A model generated the notes under the pieces. The model was given only the letters and a program-made list of their open reading frames with translations, was not told the origin of the DNA and searched no databases. A program made the position numbers and the translations under genes. A stretch of DNA of 57,832 nucleotides from Chromatiaceae bacterium (lineage in GTDB: Bacteria > Pseudomonadota > Gammaproteobacteria > Chromatiales > Chromatiaceae), in contig JACDZG010000037.1 in the NCBI GenBank assembly GCA_013426805.1, forward strand, positions 1 to 57,832, written 5' to 3'. Below, piece by piece: positions 8,317 to 17,254 of this stretch (position 1 is the first letter of the stretch; each line of letters opens with the position of its first letter).

Positions 8317-9458
8317 CAGCGATCCACCTCCGGGGGGCAGGCGTCGAGTGAGAACATGATCTGGGCGACATCCTCGATCCGGCACCCGATCGCAAGCTGT
8401 TCCAGCACCTGCACCGCGTGCATCTGGGAGGGTCCGCGGACATGGGTGCGGTAGGGCCGCTCGCCGCCGTCGGAGACCACGTACCAGGCGAGCTCACCCT
8501 TGGACGACTCGACCCTGGTATAGGTGGAACCGGCGGGCACATTCCAGGCCAGCGGGTTGGGGATGGGGCAGCGGATGGGTCCGGCGAGCGTCGGCAGCCG
8601 CGCCACGACCTGGCGAATGATCCGGATGCTTTCCTTGATCTCCCGGCGCCGCACCAGCGCCCGCGCCCAAGCGTCGCCCGGTTCCTCGGTGGGGATCTCG
8701 AATTCGAGCTGGTCATAAACCAGATAGGGATCATCGCGGCGTACGTCGAACTTCAGTCCGGTTGCGCGCAGATTCGGCCCGGTCACCCCCCACTCCAGTG
8801 CCTGCTGTTGACTGATCGGCCCGCAGCCCTGGGCCCGGTGGACGAACACCTGGTTGGTAAACAGCAGATTGTCATAGTCCGGCAGACGCGATTCGAGATA
8901 ATCGAGCGTATTGGCGACCCGCTCGCCAAAACCGTCCGGCAGATCCCGGCGCACGCCGCCCGGAATGTTGTAGATGTGATAGACCCGCCCGCCGGTCATT
9001 TCCTCGAATAGATCCAGAATCAGATCGCGGTCGGCGATGCCCCAGAACATCGGGGTATACATGCCGGTAGTGGCCGCATGTCCGCCGAAGATAAAGAGAT
9101 GCGCGGCGATGCGTGAGAGTTCGAGCTGCATCACGCGCAGCCATTGCGCCCGCTCCGGGACCACCAGTCCGCACAGGTCCTCGACCGCCAGACAATAGCT
9201 GACTTCCATGGGCACCGGGTCCGGCACGCAGATGCGCGGCGTGATGGCCAGGTTCTGAATCCACAGCCGGCCCTCCATCAGCTTCTCAAACCCGCGGTGC
9301 AGATAGCCGGCATCCGCCCGCCCGGCGATGACCCTGTCTCCATTCAGACGGAGCTTGAAGGCGTAATTACCCTCGATGCCCGGATGATTGGGACCGATAT
9401 TGAGCTCATAGTCATAGCTCGGCGGCTGTCGCTGCGCTTCATAGTTTTCAGGTCTCAT
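8316..9458 (-). CDS. NuoD-like / group 4 [NiFe]-hydrogenase-like large subunit lacking a full metal site
   Basis: A 380-residue homologue of NuoD and of Ech/Mbh/Mbx large subunits: ELNIGPNHPGIEGN near the N-terminus, LELSRIAAHLFIFGG, LDLFEEMTGGRVYH, and ESSKGELAWYVVSDGG near the C-terminus. The L1 region reads PRICVPDPVP (Cys77, Asp80) and the C-terminal L2 region reads LDACPPEVDR (Cys374, Glu377). Only the first Cys of each CxxC pair is kept, so a normal NiFe centre is unlikely. The Tyr and His used by NuoD for quinone also seem absent (GIEGN in place of STHG). It ends as NuoD does, with no maturation peptide. It overlaps its neighbours on both sides. Confidence 0.85.
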   Translation of the reverse strand: MRPENYEAQRQPPSYDYELNIGPNHPGIEGNYAFKLRLNGDRVIAGRADAGYLHRGFEKLMEGRLWIQNLAITPRICVPDPVPMEVSYCLAVEDLCGLVVPERAQWLRVMQLELSRIAAHLFIFGGHAATTGMYTPMFWGIADRDLILDLFEEMTGGRVYHIYNIPGGVRRDLPDGFGERVANTLDYLESRLPDYDNLLFTNQVFVHRAQGCGPISQQQALEWGVTGPNLRATGLKFDVRRDDPYLVYDQLEFEIPTEEPGDAWARALVRRREIKESIRIIRQVVARLPTLAGPIRCPIPNPLAWNVPAGSTYTRVESSKGELAWYVVSDGGERPYRTHVRGPSQMHAVQVLEQLAIGCRIEDVAQIMFSLDACPPEVDR

Positions 9459-10026
9459 CGACAGTCCTCCGGCTGAAGCGCTGCTCGTCCGGCGGCACGG
9501 CGATGCCGCCGCCGCGCGCCTCCAGATCCTTGAGCCAGTCCGGATGATAGTCTTGCCAGTCGAAGTGTTGATTCACCCAGGCTTCCGAATCGAAATCCTT
9601 GCGCATGGGCGGCGGGCCGTCCCATTCGGTCAGGATGAATTTGCTCAGATCCGGACTGCCCTCGAACCAGACGCCGAACATCTCGTGGATATCCCGTTCG
9701 AAGAACGCGGCGGGCGTATAGATGTCATAGACGGAGATATAGACGCCCGGCTCGCGCGGGATGCGCGTATGCACCGAAACCAGGGACTGCGTCTCATAGG
9801 ACCAGCAGTGATACACCAACTCGAACTGGCCGGCGTCAATCCAGTCGACACAACTGATGGCGGACAGGTGCACAAACGACGCGCGCCCGCGCAGCAATTC
9901 CAGCAGCGCCGGCAAGGCGTCGGACGCCACCTCCACCCGCAGCCGCCGGCGCGACGTGCGCCGGACGCTGATCCCGTCCAGTTCGGCCAGCAGGTTGTCG
10001 AGCCAGGTCGTCAGGTCGTTCGTCAT
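9448..10026 (-). CDS. NuoC-like 30 kDa subunit (MbxK/MbhK-like)
   Basis: A 192-residue protein of the NuoC/30-kDa family, which sits next to the NuoD-like subunit in the peripheral arm and stabilises it. The signature region is FFERDIHEMFGVWFEGSPD (about 127-145), followed by FILTEWDGPPPMRKDF, matching the C-terminal part of NuoC. The start is an ATG overlapping the NuoB-like stop (ATGA at 10026-10023), and its end overlaps the NuoD-like start by 11 bases. It carries no cofactor itself. The identity is clear; whether to label it K-type (Mbx) or C-type (Nuo) depends on phylogeny. Confidence 0.85.
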   Translation of the reverse strand: MTNDLTTWLDNLLAELDGISVRRTSRRRLRVEVASDALPALLELLRGRASFVHLSAISCVDWIDAGQFELVYHCWSYETQSLVSVHTRIPREPGVYISVYDIYTPAAFFERDIHEMFGVWFEGSPDLSKFILTEWDGPPPMRKDFDSEAWVNQHFDWQDYHPDWLKDLEARGGGIAVPPDEQRFSRRTVDET

Positions 10027-10802
10027 TGCGCTGTTCCGCCCTGGTCCGCACGGCTCCGCCGCCGCATCAGCTCCGGAATCTCAATGCGCATCGCCAACGC
10101 CTCCAACGGACGCTGATGCTGTTCCAGCAGGGCGGTATGCGCACCCAGGGTCGCGGGTCCGAAGAGATCGTAATGACGTGCCTCGGCAATCACATCGGTC
10201 GGAGTCTGCCAGTCGGCACCGAACAGGCGCTGCTGATTGCCCAGATAATGGTCATAGCGTCGGTAGTAGTCCTTCCAGGCGTCGGCCCGACCGTTGCGGA
10301 TGTTTTCGATCAGACCGCGCAACCCTTCGATCACCGCCTCCGGACGCGGCATGCAGCCGGCGATGTAAATGTCCACCGGCATGTAGTCATTGAGCTTCTT
10401 CGCGGTCGCATAGCTCTGCCAATACATGCCGCCGTTGACCGTGCAGGAGCAGATCCCGATCACATACTTGGGTGAGTTCATCTGCTCATAGGTCAGTATC
10501 ACCCGCTTCAAGGTTTTCACCGAAACATAGCCGGTGATCAGCAGGATATCCGCCTGCCGCGGCGAGACCATCGGCTGAATACCCAGCCGCTCCATATCGA
10601 AGCGCGCGGTCATCGCCGGGGGCAGTTCGACCGCGCCGCAGCCGGTGCAGTAATGCAGCATGAACAGCGACCGGGACTGCGCAAAGCGCACCAGCTCGTC
10701 GAATACTTGGGCGAACGGGTTGGTGCGCTTCGCCCCCGGCGTCACGCCAATCTCAACCGGCAGCGGAGCGCCGGGTGTCGGAACCTGATCGATGTGGGTC
10801 AC
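10023..10802 (-). CDS. NuoB-like / hydrogenase small-subunit-like Fe-S protein (MbxJ-like)
   Basis: A 259-residue protein carrying the proximal [4Fe-4S] cluster. Ligand candidates are Cys52 and Cys55 (HYCTGCGAVEL), Cys120 (SCTVNGGMYW) and Cys150 (IAGCMPRPEA). The first pair is spaced CxxC, as in membrane-bound hydrogenases and Mbx, not the adjacent CC of true NuoB. This supports the hydrogenase-related branch. The start is GTG at 10802 (family start MTHIDQ). There is a C-terminal extension of about 70 residues beyond the core. It lies 71 bases after the NuoH-like gene, the largest gap in the operon. Confidence 0.85.
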   Translation of the reverse strand: MTHIDQVPTPGAPLPVEIGVTPGAKRTNPFAQVFDELVRFAQSRSLFMLHYCTGCGAVELPPAMTARFDMERLGIQPMVSPRQADILLITGYVSVKTLKRVILTYEQMNSPKYVIGICSCTVNGGMYWQSYATAKKLNDYMPVDIYIAGCMPRPEAVIEGLRGLIENIRNGRADAWKDYYRRYDHYLGNQQRLFGADWQTPTDVIAEARHYDLFGPATLGAHTALLEQHQRPLEALAMRIEIPELMRRRSRADQGGTAQ

Positions 10803-10873
10803 GCGTCACCTGCCAAGAAGGATGGGTCCGCAAATGAAGCCCATGAGCGGGACCTTCATCCACGGGGGAAACG

Positions 10874-11824
10874 TCAATTCATCACAAATGCGATGCCGAG
10901 CAGCCCGATCATCGTCGGCCACTTCCAGAACAGGCGCACCATGTCCTCGGTGCGATAGCGGGGAAACACCATGGCGATCGTCATGGGAATCGCCGTCACG
11001 ACGAAGACCTTGAACAGGAAGGTCAGCCAATGCTCCCCGCCGCCCAGAAACAACGTCACGTAGAGCACGCCCGCCGTATACAGTTGAAAGCACTGCATCA
11101 CGAAGAGCCCGCCCAGGAACTTGCCGCCCATCTCGACCATGGGACCGGTGGCGATCTCGGCCGGGGCGACATAGATCTCGAAGGGCTGCTTGCCCAACAT
11201 ACCCTGGAGCGCAAAGAGCCCGGCCAGGGCCAGCAGCGGCATCTGGACGATACCCCAGCTGGCGATACCGCCGGCCTGCTGAGCCGCGATCATGTGCACC
11301 AGATTCAGTGAGCCGAAGTGAAACGCCACGCCGAAGATCACGATGACCAGCGGCACATCATAAGCCAGCATCGCGGTGAGCGCCCGCGAGATACCAATAG
11401 AGCCGTTGGGGTTGGCGCACTGCCCGACCCCCAGGGCTAATCCCAGGGAGGGGATCATGGTCATGTACAGCAAGGCGATCAGGCCGCCCTGCTGCGCCAG
11501 ACCGTTCATCCCCGGCACCGGCAGCAGGGTCACCGCGGCCACATAGCCGCCGATCGCCATAACGATGCCGATCTCGTGGATCAGTCCATGCGAGGTCTGC
11601 GTTTCCTTGGCGTGCAGCTTGATGATATCCCACAGCGGCTGCGACAGCGGCGGACCCACCCGGCGCTGGAGTCGCGCCGCGATCTTGCGCAACATCAGCA
11701 CCAGGCCCAGGCCCACCACGAAAGCGATCAGGGGCATCAGGATCAGTTCCAGCACCAGGCCCAGCCAGCGGAAATCCACGGCCGCCAACCCATCCAGATT
11801 CACCGCACTCAACCAGTCCATCAT
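10874..11824 (-). CDS. NuoH-like membrane subunit (MbxM/HyfC-like)
   Basis: A 316-residue integral membrane protein with about eight hydrophobic segments. The family signature RRVGPPLSQPLWDIIKL (about residues 54-70) marks the loop facing the peripheral arm, and EIYVAPAEIATGPMVEMGG carries the conserved acidic residues of the NuoH/EchB family. In complex I and its relatives this subunit anchors the Fe-S module and starts the proton pathway. It begins with two consecutive Met codons. It lies 10 bases after the NuoL-like stop, so it is part of the same transcript. Confidence 0.85.
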   Translation of the reverse strand: MMDWLSAVNLDGLAAVDFRWLGLVLELILMPLIAFVVGLGLVLMLRKIAARLQRRVGPPLSQPLWDIIKLHAKETQTSHGLIHEIGIVMAIGGYVAAVTLLPVPGMNGLAQQGGLIALLYMTMIPSLGLALGVGQCANPNGSIGISRALTAMLAYDVPLVIVIFGVAFHFGSLNLVHMIAAQQAGGIASWGIVQMPLLALAGLFALQGMLGKQPFEIYVAPAEIATGPMVEMGGKFLGGLFVMQCFQLYTAGVLYVTLFLGGGEHWLTFLFKVFVVTAIPMTIAMVFPRYRTEDMVRLFWKWPTMIGLLGIAFVMN

Positions 11825-11834
11825 TCGCTCCGTA

Positions 11835-13871
11835 CTACAAGACCCAAGCCAGCATGGCCACCGCGGCAGCGAGCATCAACAGCGTCGGCTGCGCCAGCCG
11901 GTACAGCCCCTCGGCCCCGAAGGAGACCAGATCGAGGGTGGCGGCCAGGGAGCGCTCCAGCCACCGGAAGGCGCCGCGATACCAGGGGCCGATCAGATGC
12001 ATCAGACCGGCATAGAAATTGTCGCTGTACTGGTAATGCACATCGGCCGTCAGGAAATGGCCGCCCGCATAGTTGTCGAGTTGGTGGACGCGTCTGGAGC
12101 GGCCGCCGAAGCCGTAGAAGACCAAGGCGCCGACGCCAAAGCCGGCCATCAGGATACCGACCAGCCAGATCATATCCAGGCCGCCGCGGGGGTCGACGAT
12201 GCCGCCCAGCACCCAGGGCACGACCGGCAGACCGAGTTGCCCCTGGACCTGGGCGACCCAACTCAGCGCCGGCCCAGGGATGAACCCGGCCAGGAAGATG
12301 AGCGCCGACAACCCGAGCATGGGGATCAGCATCGACAGCGGCGCTTCCGCGACCTCCTGGTGCTCCACCCGCAACTGGCCCAAGAAGATATTGTGGATCA
12401 GCTTATAGACCGACAGGATGGTGCCCAGTGTGCCGACCACCGCGGTCACGAACAACAGCGGCATGCCCTCGGTGATCAACGAGCGGTAGACCATCCACTT
12501 GGAGACGAAGCCGGCCATGGGCGGCAGGCCCGCCAGGCTGATGATGCCGAACAGCAGCACCAGGAAGGTGAGCGGCATCCGGGTCACCAGACCGCCAAGC
12601 TGGTTGAGATCCGCCGTCCCGGTGCGGTGAACCACGGCAAAGACCGCCATCAGCAGGGCCGCCTGGGTGATCGCGTAATTGAAGCAATGCAGCAGACCCC
12701 CGGCGGAGCCGACCGCATCACCCACCATCAGACCGAGCAACATATAGCCGCCCTGCCCGATTCCGTGCCAGGCCAGCAGATAACGCGCATCATGCTGCTG
12801 CAAGGCCGTATAGGTGGGCACGATGATGGTGAGCGCCGCAATCCAGGCGATCAGCTCGCGGCTGCTCATAAAGGTGTAGGGAATCTCCAGGGTCATCAAA
12901 CGGCTGACCCCGATCATCCCGACGATAAAGACGATGATGCCGAAAAGCCCCATGCGCGCCGAGATCGCGCCCAGGAAGACCGATCCGGCGCCTGGTGCCT
13001 CGGCATAGGCGGCCGCCTGCCAGAGGTGGAACGGCAGGAGGGCCAGTTTCACCGCGAAACCCCCGCCAAGCAACAGGAGCAGGGTCCAGACCTGCGCATC
13101 GGTCATGCCCCGGATGGCGGCGACGACCGCATCGTATTCGAATGATCCGCCGACACTGTAGAGCAGAGCGATGGCCCCCAGGATCAGCATGGCCCCGCTG
13201 ATGGCATAGGCCAGATATTTCAGCGCGGCCTGAGCACCCAGCCCGCCGACCAGGGCCATCAGCAGAAAGCTGGCCCAACTCACCAGCTCCCAGCCCAGGA
13301 ACAAGGACAGCAGGTCCGCGCTGCCGATCAGCAGCAGCATGCCGAAACAATTCAGGGCCAGGGCGACATGGAAGGCACGCGCGCTCCGGCCCGCCTCGCG
13401 ATACCGGCGCATCCAGGACCCGGCGGCATACCAGGCGGTCACGAACCCGGCCCCGATGGTGAGCATGGCGAAGAACCAGGACAGGGCGTCGTAGGACCAG
13501 TGCAGCGACTGATCGGCGACCGTGATCCGGACCTCGGCGGCCAGCGGTGCACCGAACAGCGTGTCGGTCGACAGCAGGGCGGCGAACTGAGCCCCATAGA
13601 GCAGGACCGCCAGCACCCCGGCGCTGCGCAGCCGACCCAGGAGCAGCATCAGCAACAGGGTGAGCGCGCTCAGCATGAAGAGCCGATCCACCGGGTTCAT
13701 GCCGATCAGCCATTCCAGGGACTGCCGGCCGTAGCGCGTCCAGCTCGCGGAGTTGGTCACCTGGGCCAGGGACTCCCGAATCACACCCGCAAACGCATCC
13801 AGGCCGTCCGGCAGGTGCAGCCCGGTGAGGAGTTGATCCATCACGGTCGTCGGGCTCGTCGCCATGGTCAT
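11835..13871 (-). CDS. NuoL-like antiporter subunit (MbxH'-like)
   Basis: A 678-residue polytopic protein of the NuoL/M/N-MrpA/D family. Visible conserved parts are FLGWELVSWASFLLM, with the key membrane glutamate, and GGGFAVKLALLPFHLWQA, with the conserved lysine and the PFHLW turn. It ends in a final hydrophobic segment after a long amphipathic stretch, as in NuoL. Together with the MrpD-like gene upstream, the complex would hold two antiporter-type channels, as in the archaeal Mbx layout (H and H'). The start ATG overlaps the upstream stop (ATGA). Whether H+ or Na+ is moved cannot be read from sequence. Confidence 0.85.
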   Translation of the reverse strand: MTMATSPTTVMDQLLTGLHLPDGLDAFAGVIRESLAQVTNSASWTRYGRQSLEWLIGMNPVDRLFMLSALTLLLMLLLGRLRSAGVLAVLLYGAQFAALLSTDTLFGAPLAAEVRITVADQSLHWSYDALSWFFAMLTIGAGFVTAWYAAGSWMRRYREAGRSARAFHVALALNCFGMLLLIGSADLLSLFLGWELVSWASFLLMALVGGLGAQAALKYLAYAISGAMLILGAIALLYSVGGSFEYDAVVAAIRGMTDAQVWTLLLLLGGGFAVKLALLPFHLWQAAAYAEAPGAGSVFLGAISARMGLFGIIVFIVGMIGVSRLMTLEIPYTFMSSRELIAWIAALTIIVPTYTALQQHDARYLLAWHGIGQGGYMLLGLMVGDAVGSAGGLLHCFNYAITQAALLMAVFAVVHRTGTADLNQLGGLVTRMPLTFLVLLFGIISLAGLPPMAGFVSKWMVYRSLITEGMPLLFVTAVVGTLGTILSVYKLIHNIFLGQLRVEHQEVAEAPLSMLIPMLGLSALIFLAGFIPGPALSWVAQVQGQLGLPVVPWVLGGIVDPRGGLDMIWLVGILMAGFGVGALVFYGFGGRSRRVHQLDNYAGGHFLTADVHYQYSDNFYAGLMHLIGPWYRGAFRWLERSLAATLDLVSFGAEGLYRLAQPTLLMLAAAVAMLAWVL

Positions 13872-15445
13872 TCCTTGTCGGCCAAGGGTTGGGGAAAGAC
13901 GGTGTCGATATAGAGCAGCACGTCACCGGTCTGCTGTGCCAGCACGCGCAGGGCCTCGGTCGTCGGGGTGATCGCGACACTGATCACCACCAGACAGGCC
14001 CCCAGCAGATAGGCGACGCCGGTATCCCAGCGTGCCGGCGGGGCCAGGCGGAGCGCCCGATCCGGCACCGGCGGCTGATAGAGCCGCAGGGCGACGCGGA
14101 ACAGGTAATGGGCCTCCACCGCGGTCGCCAGGAGGATCGCACCCAGCGCCAGCAGATCCAGCGGCGCGCCGCCCTGCACCAGCCCCACCATGATCAGCAG
14201 CTTGATCCAGAAACCCCAGAGCGGCGGCACGCCGATCAGGGACAGCGCGAAGAGCACAAAGAGTCCGGCCGCGCGGGGCGCGCCTTTGGCCGCCCCCGCC
14301 AACGCATCCAGCCCGCCGCTCCAGCGGTTGGCCAGCCCGAAGAGCGCGGACTTGACGATCAGATGGTGCAAAGCGACCGCGGTCCCGGCCAGGAGACCGG
14401 TGGTCCCGTCGATCGAAAAAGCGATGGCAACCAGACCGAGCTGGCCGATCGAGGAGAAGGCGAGCAGGCGCGGGAAATCCTGCGCACGCCAGGCCGAGAA
14501 CTCGCCGGTGAGCACGCCGAGCACGCCCAGCACCAGCAGCAACTGGCTCGCCTCGGGTTGCTGGAAGACCAGGATCAGCAGCCGCACGATCACCAGGATG
14601 GCAAGTTTCGAGATCAGTCCGGCCAGCAGCGCGGAGACCCGTGCCGGCGCGGTGGCATAGACCTCGGGCACCCAGGCGTTGAGCGGAAAGAGCTCCGCCT
14701 TGACTCCGAAACCGATCAGCAACAGGGCGAAGGCAGCCAGACCGATAGGCCCCTGCAACGTCTCGGGGGCCACCTGCGCGAGCTGGGCCAAATTCAGAGT
14801 GCCGGTCTGCAAGTACAGGATCGCGATGCCGACCAGGGCCAGCACCGACCCGAAGGCGCTGATGAACAGATACCGCAGGGTGGCGATTCGGGCGCGTCCG
14901 CTGTCGTCGGCGCAGACCAAACCGAAAGAAGCCACCGCCGCCAATTCGTAGAAGACAAAAATATTGAACAGATCGCCGGAGAGTGCCAATCCGGTCGCGG
15001 CCGACGCCAACAGCAGCGCCAGCGCGTCGCGGCGCGGTGCCCGCTGCCGATCGGCCGCGGCCTCCGCCTTGGCGACAACACCCAGGCCGGGCCAGAACAG
15101 AAGCGTGAAGACCTGAACCGCCAGGGCGAACAGCAGCGCCAGTTGATCCGCGTAGAACACAATCCCCAGGGGCGCGGCGAAGCCGCCGATGGCCACGCTG
15201 AAGGGTGCCGGACCCACCTCCAGCCAGGTGTTGAGGATGATCCAGGCGCCCAGCGTCAACACCAGCGGCCCCAGCAGCCGGGCCAGCAGGCGCGACACCT
15301 GGGCCAGCGGCTGCATCAGAAAGGCGGCCAGCAGCGGCAGGACCACCGGCAGCACGATCGCGTTCGCGGTCATGACCCTGGTCAGATCAAGGTTCAGATC
15401 CAGGTTCAGACCAAAGAGCAGATCGACAGGCAGCTCAAGCGTCAT
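13868..15445 (-). CDS. MrpD/NuoN-like antiporter subunit (MbhH-like)
   Basis: A 525-residue membrane protein of the proton-conducting antiporter family. FVFYELAAVASFGLV carries the conserved glutamate, FGVKAELFPLNAWVPEVYATAP carries the lysine and the L-P-L-x-x-W-V-P segment of MrpD/NuoN proteins, and LALSLIGVPPLWGFWIKL follows further on. It is preceded by the MrpC-like gene with an ATGA overlap and followed by the NuoL-like gene with another. In Mrp systems C and D form the core of the Na+/H+ exchange unit. In this operon they are fused functionally to a redox arm. Confidence 0.85.
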   Translation of the reverse strand: MTLELPVDLLFGLNLDLNLDLTRVMTANAIVLPVVLPLLAAFLMQPLAQVSRLLARLLGPLVLTLGAWIILNTWLEVGPAPFSVAIGGFAAPLGIVFYADQLALLFALAVQVFTLLFWPGLGVVAKAEAAADRQRAPRRDALALLLASAATGLALSGDLFNIFVFYELAAVASFGLVCADDSGRARIATLRYLFISAFGSVLALVGIAILYLQTGTLNLAQLAQVAPETLQGPIGLAAFALLLIGFGVKAELFPLNAWVPEVYATAPARVSALLAGLISKLAILVIVRLLILVFQQPEASQLLLVLGVLGVLTGEFSAWRAQDFPRLLAFSSIGQLGLVAIAFSIDGTTGLLAGTAVALHHLIVKSALFGLANRWSGGLDALAGAAKGAPRAAGLFVLFALSLIGVPPLWGFWIKLLIMVGLVQGGAPLDLLALGAILLATAVEAHYLFRVALRLYQPPVPDRALRLAPPARWDTGVAYLLGACLVVISVAITPTTEALRVLAQQTGDVLLYIDTVFPQPLADKE

Positions 15446-15933
15446 GCGCCGCGCTCCCGAACGGGCGCGGAACGCCGCACCAATTCATAATCCGGAACCG
15501 GCGGCAGCGGGCGCTGACCGAGCGGCGCCTGGGCACTGCCGGGTGCCGCAATGCCCGCGGCGGCGGCGATCTCGCCCTCCATCCGCCGCCGCAAGTCGCG
15601 CATATCCAAGGTCCCATAAGACCGGTAGACCCGCACCAACACGGCGACCGCCAGCGCCTGCACGCCGACTCCGATGACGATGGCCGTCAGCACCAGCACC
15701 TGAGGCAGCGGGTCCACCAGCGGCGCCCCGGCCGGACCGTAGCCGATGATCGGCGCAATGGCCCCGTCGCGGAACCCTGTCAAGACCAGCAACAGATTTG
15801 CGCCCGACTCGGCCATCGCCAACGCCAGCAGCATACGGAACAGATGGTTGCAGATCACCAGCCCGAGGCCGCCGATGACCACCAGGCCAATGGCTCCCGC
15901 ATAGCTTACCGTTTCCAGAGACCAGGGAATCAT
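15442..15933 (-). CDS. MrpC/NuoK-like subunit (MbhG-like)
   Basis: A 163-residue protein with three hydrophobic segments. The diagnostic stretch DPLPQVLVLTAIVIGVGVQA near residues 88-107 is shared by MrpC and NuoK relatives. The C-terminal 50 residues form a polar tail longer than usual for MrpC. Its start overlaps the MnhB-like stop and its end overlaps the MrpD-like start, both as ATGA. This indicates stoichiometric coupled synthesis with the antiporter module. Confidence 0.85.
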   Translation of the reverse strand: MIPWSLETVSYAGAIGLVVIGGLGLVICNHLFRMLLALAMAESGANLLLVLTGFRDGAIAPIIGYGPAGAPLVDPLPQVLVLTAIVIGVGVQALAVAVLVRVYRSYGTLDMRDLRRRMEGEIAAAAGIAAPGSAQAPLGQRPLPPVPDYELVRRSAPVRERGA

Positions 15934-16619
15934 CGGTCGGGCGCCTCCGTATCGGCCAGGTGAGCCAGGAGCCCGGCCAGTTCGGCGCCGACCTTGAGCC
16001 CGATCGCCACCGAGAGCAGCGGCAAGGTTCCGGCCGAGACCAGTTCGCCCATGGTCCCGAGCGGCAGCAAGGGGGTCAGAAAGTGGCCATCCTCGACCAG
16101 GGTCCAGAGGCCGATCAGGATGAAGGCCGCACCCGCCAGCCCCTCGATCCAGCCAAGCAAGGCATGGTTGAGTGTGCGCGCCGGATTGGCCAGGAGCGCC
16201 ACGAAAAAGGCCGCGGCCAGAATGACGCCGCCCTGGAACCCACCGCCCGGCGTGAGATGGCCATGCACCACAACAAAGATCCCGACCACCAGCAGCAGCG
16301 GAAACAGCAGATCAGCCCCGGCGCTCAGCACCAGCCCGCCGGGCGGATCGCGGCGGGCGTCCGCGCGCCGATGCCCCAGCACCAGGCTGGCGGCGGTCGC
16401 CGCGGCGAACAGAATGGACAGCTCACCCAGCGTATCGAAACCGCGATAGCCGGCAAGGATAGCGGTGACGATGTTGGCGGCGCCAAGCTCGGGACCGGCG
16501 ATCCGCAGATACTCGGCCCCGACCCGCATATCCGGATAGCCGAGCGCCAGTTCGGCGCCGATCACCAGCAACAGGAAGAGCAGTCCGGCGCTGAAGACCA
16601 GGGAGGCGATGTTACGCAT
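15930..16619 (-). CDS. MbhE-MnhB fusion subunit (MrpA C-terminal/MrpB-like)
   Basis: A 229-residue protein that joins two short subunits. The N-terminal part has GYRGFDTLGELSILFAA, typical of MbhE or of the MrpA C-terminal region. The second half has HGHLTPGGGFQGGVILAAAF, the MnhB/MrpB signature. In many organisms these are separate genes or part of MrpA. In the archaeal Mbx cluster a comparable fused subunit is found, as far as I recall. It has about six membrane segments. The start overlaps the end of the DUF4040 gene by eight bases. Confidence 0.8.
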   Translation of the reverse strand: MRNIASLVFSAGLLFLLLVIGAELALGYPDMRVGAEYLRIAGPELGAANIVTAILAGYRGFDTLGELSILFAAATAASLVLGHRRADARRDPPGGLVLSAGADLLFPLLLVVGIFVVVHGHLTPGGGFQGGVILAAAFFVALLANPARTLNHALLGWIEGLAGAAFILIGLWTLVEDGHFLTPLLPLGTMGELVSAGTLPLLSVAIGLKVGAELAGLLAHLADTEAPDR

Positions 16620-16923
16620 CGGCGTCGCCCCCCGGCCCCGCGCGCCCTGAATGGGGCTTCAGTCCAACCCCTTCGCCGTCATCCAGTTGCCACAATCCCA
16701 GCCGACGCAGGGCCAGGGCGAGGATGACACCGCTCAGCCCGGCGCCGACCGCCGCCTCGGTCATGGCCACATCCGGCGCCTGCAGCAGCACATAGAGCAC
16801 GGACAACGCGAGCCCGACCACCGCGGTGGCCGCCACCGCGGCGACGAAACTGCGCAGCGTCAACACCAGCACCGCGGCGACCAGCATCACCACCACGATC
16901 ACCAACGCAATTGAGGTGAGCAT
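16612..16923 (-). CDS. MbhD-like DUF4040 membrane subunit (MrpB1-type)
   Basis: A 103-residue protein with three membrane segments. LLQAPDVAMTEAAVGAGLSG matches the DUF4040/MbhD signature, equivalent to a piece of the MrpA C-terminal region. The frame stays open further upstream into the MrpG gene, but I choose the ATG at 16923 because the protein then begins directly with its first hydrophobic helix (MLTSIALVIVVVML) and lies four bases after the MrpG stop. The Asp and Glu in the signature are thought to belong to the ion path. Confidence 0.8.
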   Translation of the reverse strand: MLTSIALVIVVVMLVAAVLVLTLRSFVAAVAATAVVGLALSVLYVLLQAPDVAMTEAAVGAGLSGVILALALRRLGLWQLDDGEGVGLKPHSGRAGPGGDADA

Positions 16924-16927
16924 CGCC

Positions 16928-17254
16928 TTACCCCCGTGCGGTGCGATCGGCGTCGGCCAGACCGGGCGCCGCCTGCCAGGGCCGCACACCGGAACGGTAG
17001 AGCGCGCGGGCGATGGTGGACGAGGACACCGGACTGGTAAACAGGATGAAACCGGCGATGCAGACCAGCTTGGCCCACCACTGGGGCTGCAACAGACCGA
17101 TCCCGATCAGCACGCCGATCGCCCCCAGGGTCGAGGCCTTGGTGCCGGCTTGGATGCGGTTGTAAACATCGGGCATGCGCAGAATGCCCAGCGCCCCGAG
17201 CAGGGTGAAGACAGCCCCGCCCAGCAACACCAGATCGGCGATGAACCGGATCAT
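16928..17254 (-). CDS. MrpG-like antiporter subunit (MbhC-like)
   Basis: A 108-residue protein with three membrane segments. GALGILRMPDVYNRIQAGTK is the MrpG/MnhG/PhaG signature, followed by a third helix near the TSPVSSSTIARAL segment typical of the family. The polar C-terminal tail is about 20 residues. Its ATG overlaps the MrpF stop (ATGA). In Mrp antiporters E, F and G are accessory subunits needed for assembly and ion exchange. Confidence 0.85.
   Translation of the reverse strand: MIRFIADLVLLGGAVFTLLGALGILRMPDVYNRIQAGTKASTLGAIGVLIGIGLLQPQWWAKLVCIAGFILFTSPVSSSTIARALYRSGVRPWQAAPGLADADRTARG

Noticed and set aside
6520-8454. 644-codon plus-strand frame opposite the NuoI-GltD fusion
   Set aside because: Antisense shadow of a GC-rich gene; the minus strand has full Fe-S and nucleotide-binding motifs.
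8316-9458. Functional [NiFe] hydrogenase large subunit
   Set aside because: Two of the four cysteine ligands are absent and there is no C-terminal maturation extension or nearby hyp genes.
11565-13145. 526-codon plus-strand frame opposite the NuoL/NuoH-like genes
   Set aside because: Gln/His/Arg-rich sequence typical of the complement of membrane-protein genes; no signature and no start context.
13889-15490. 533-codon plus-strand frame opposite the MrpD-like gene
   Set aside because: Same reason: Gln-rich antisense shadow.
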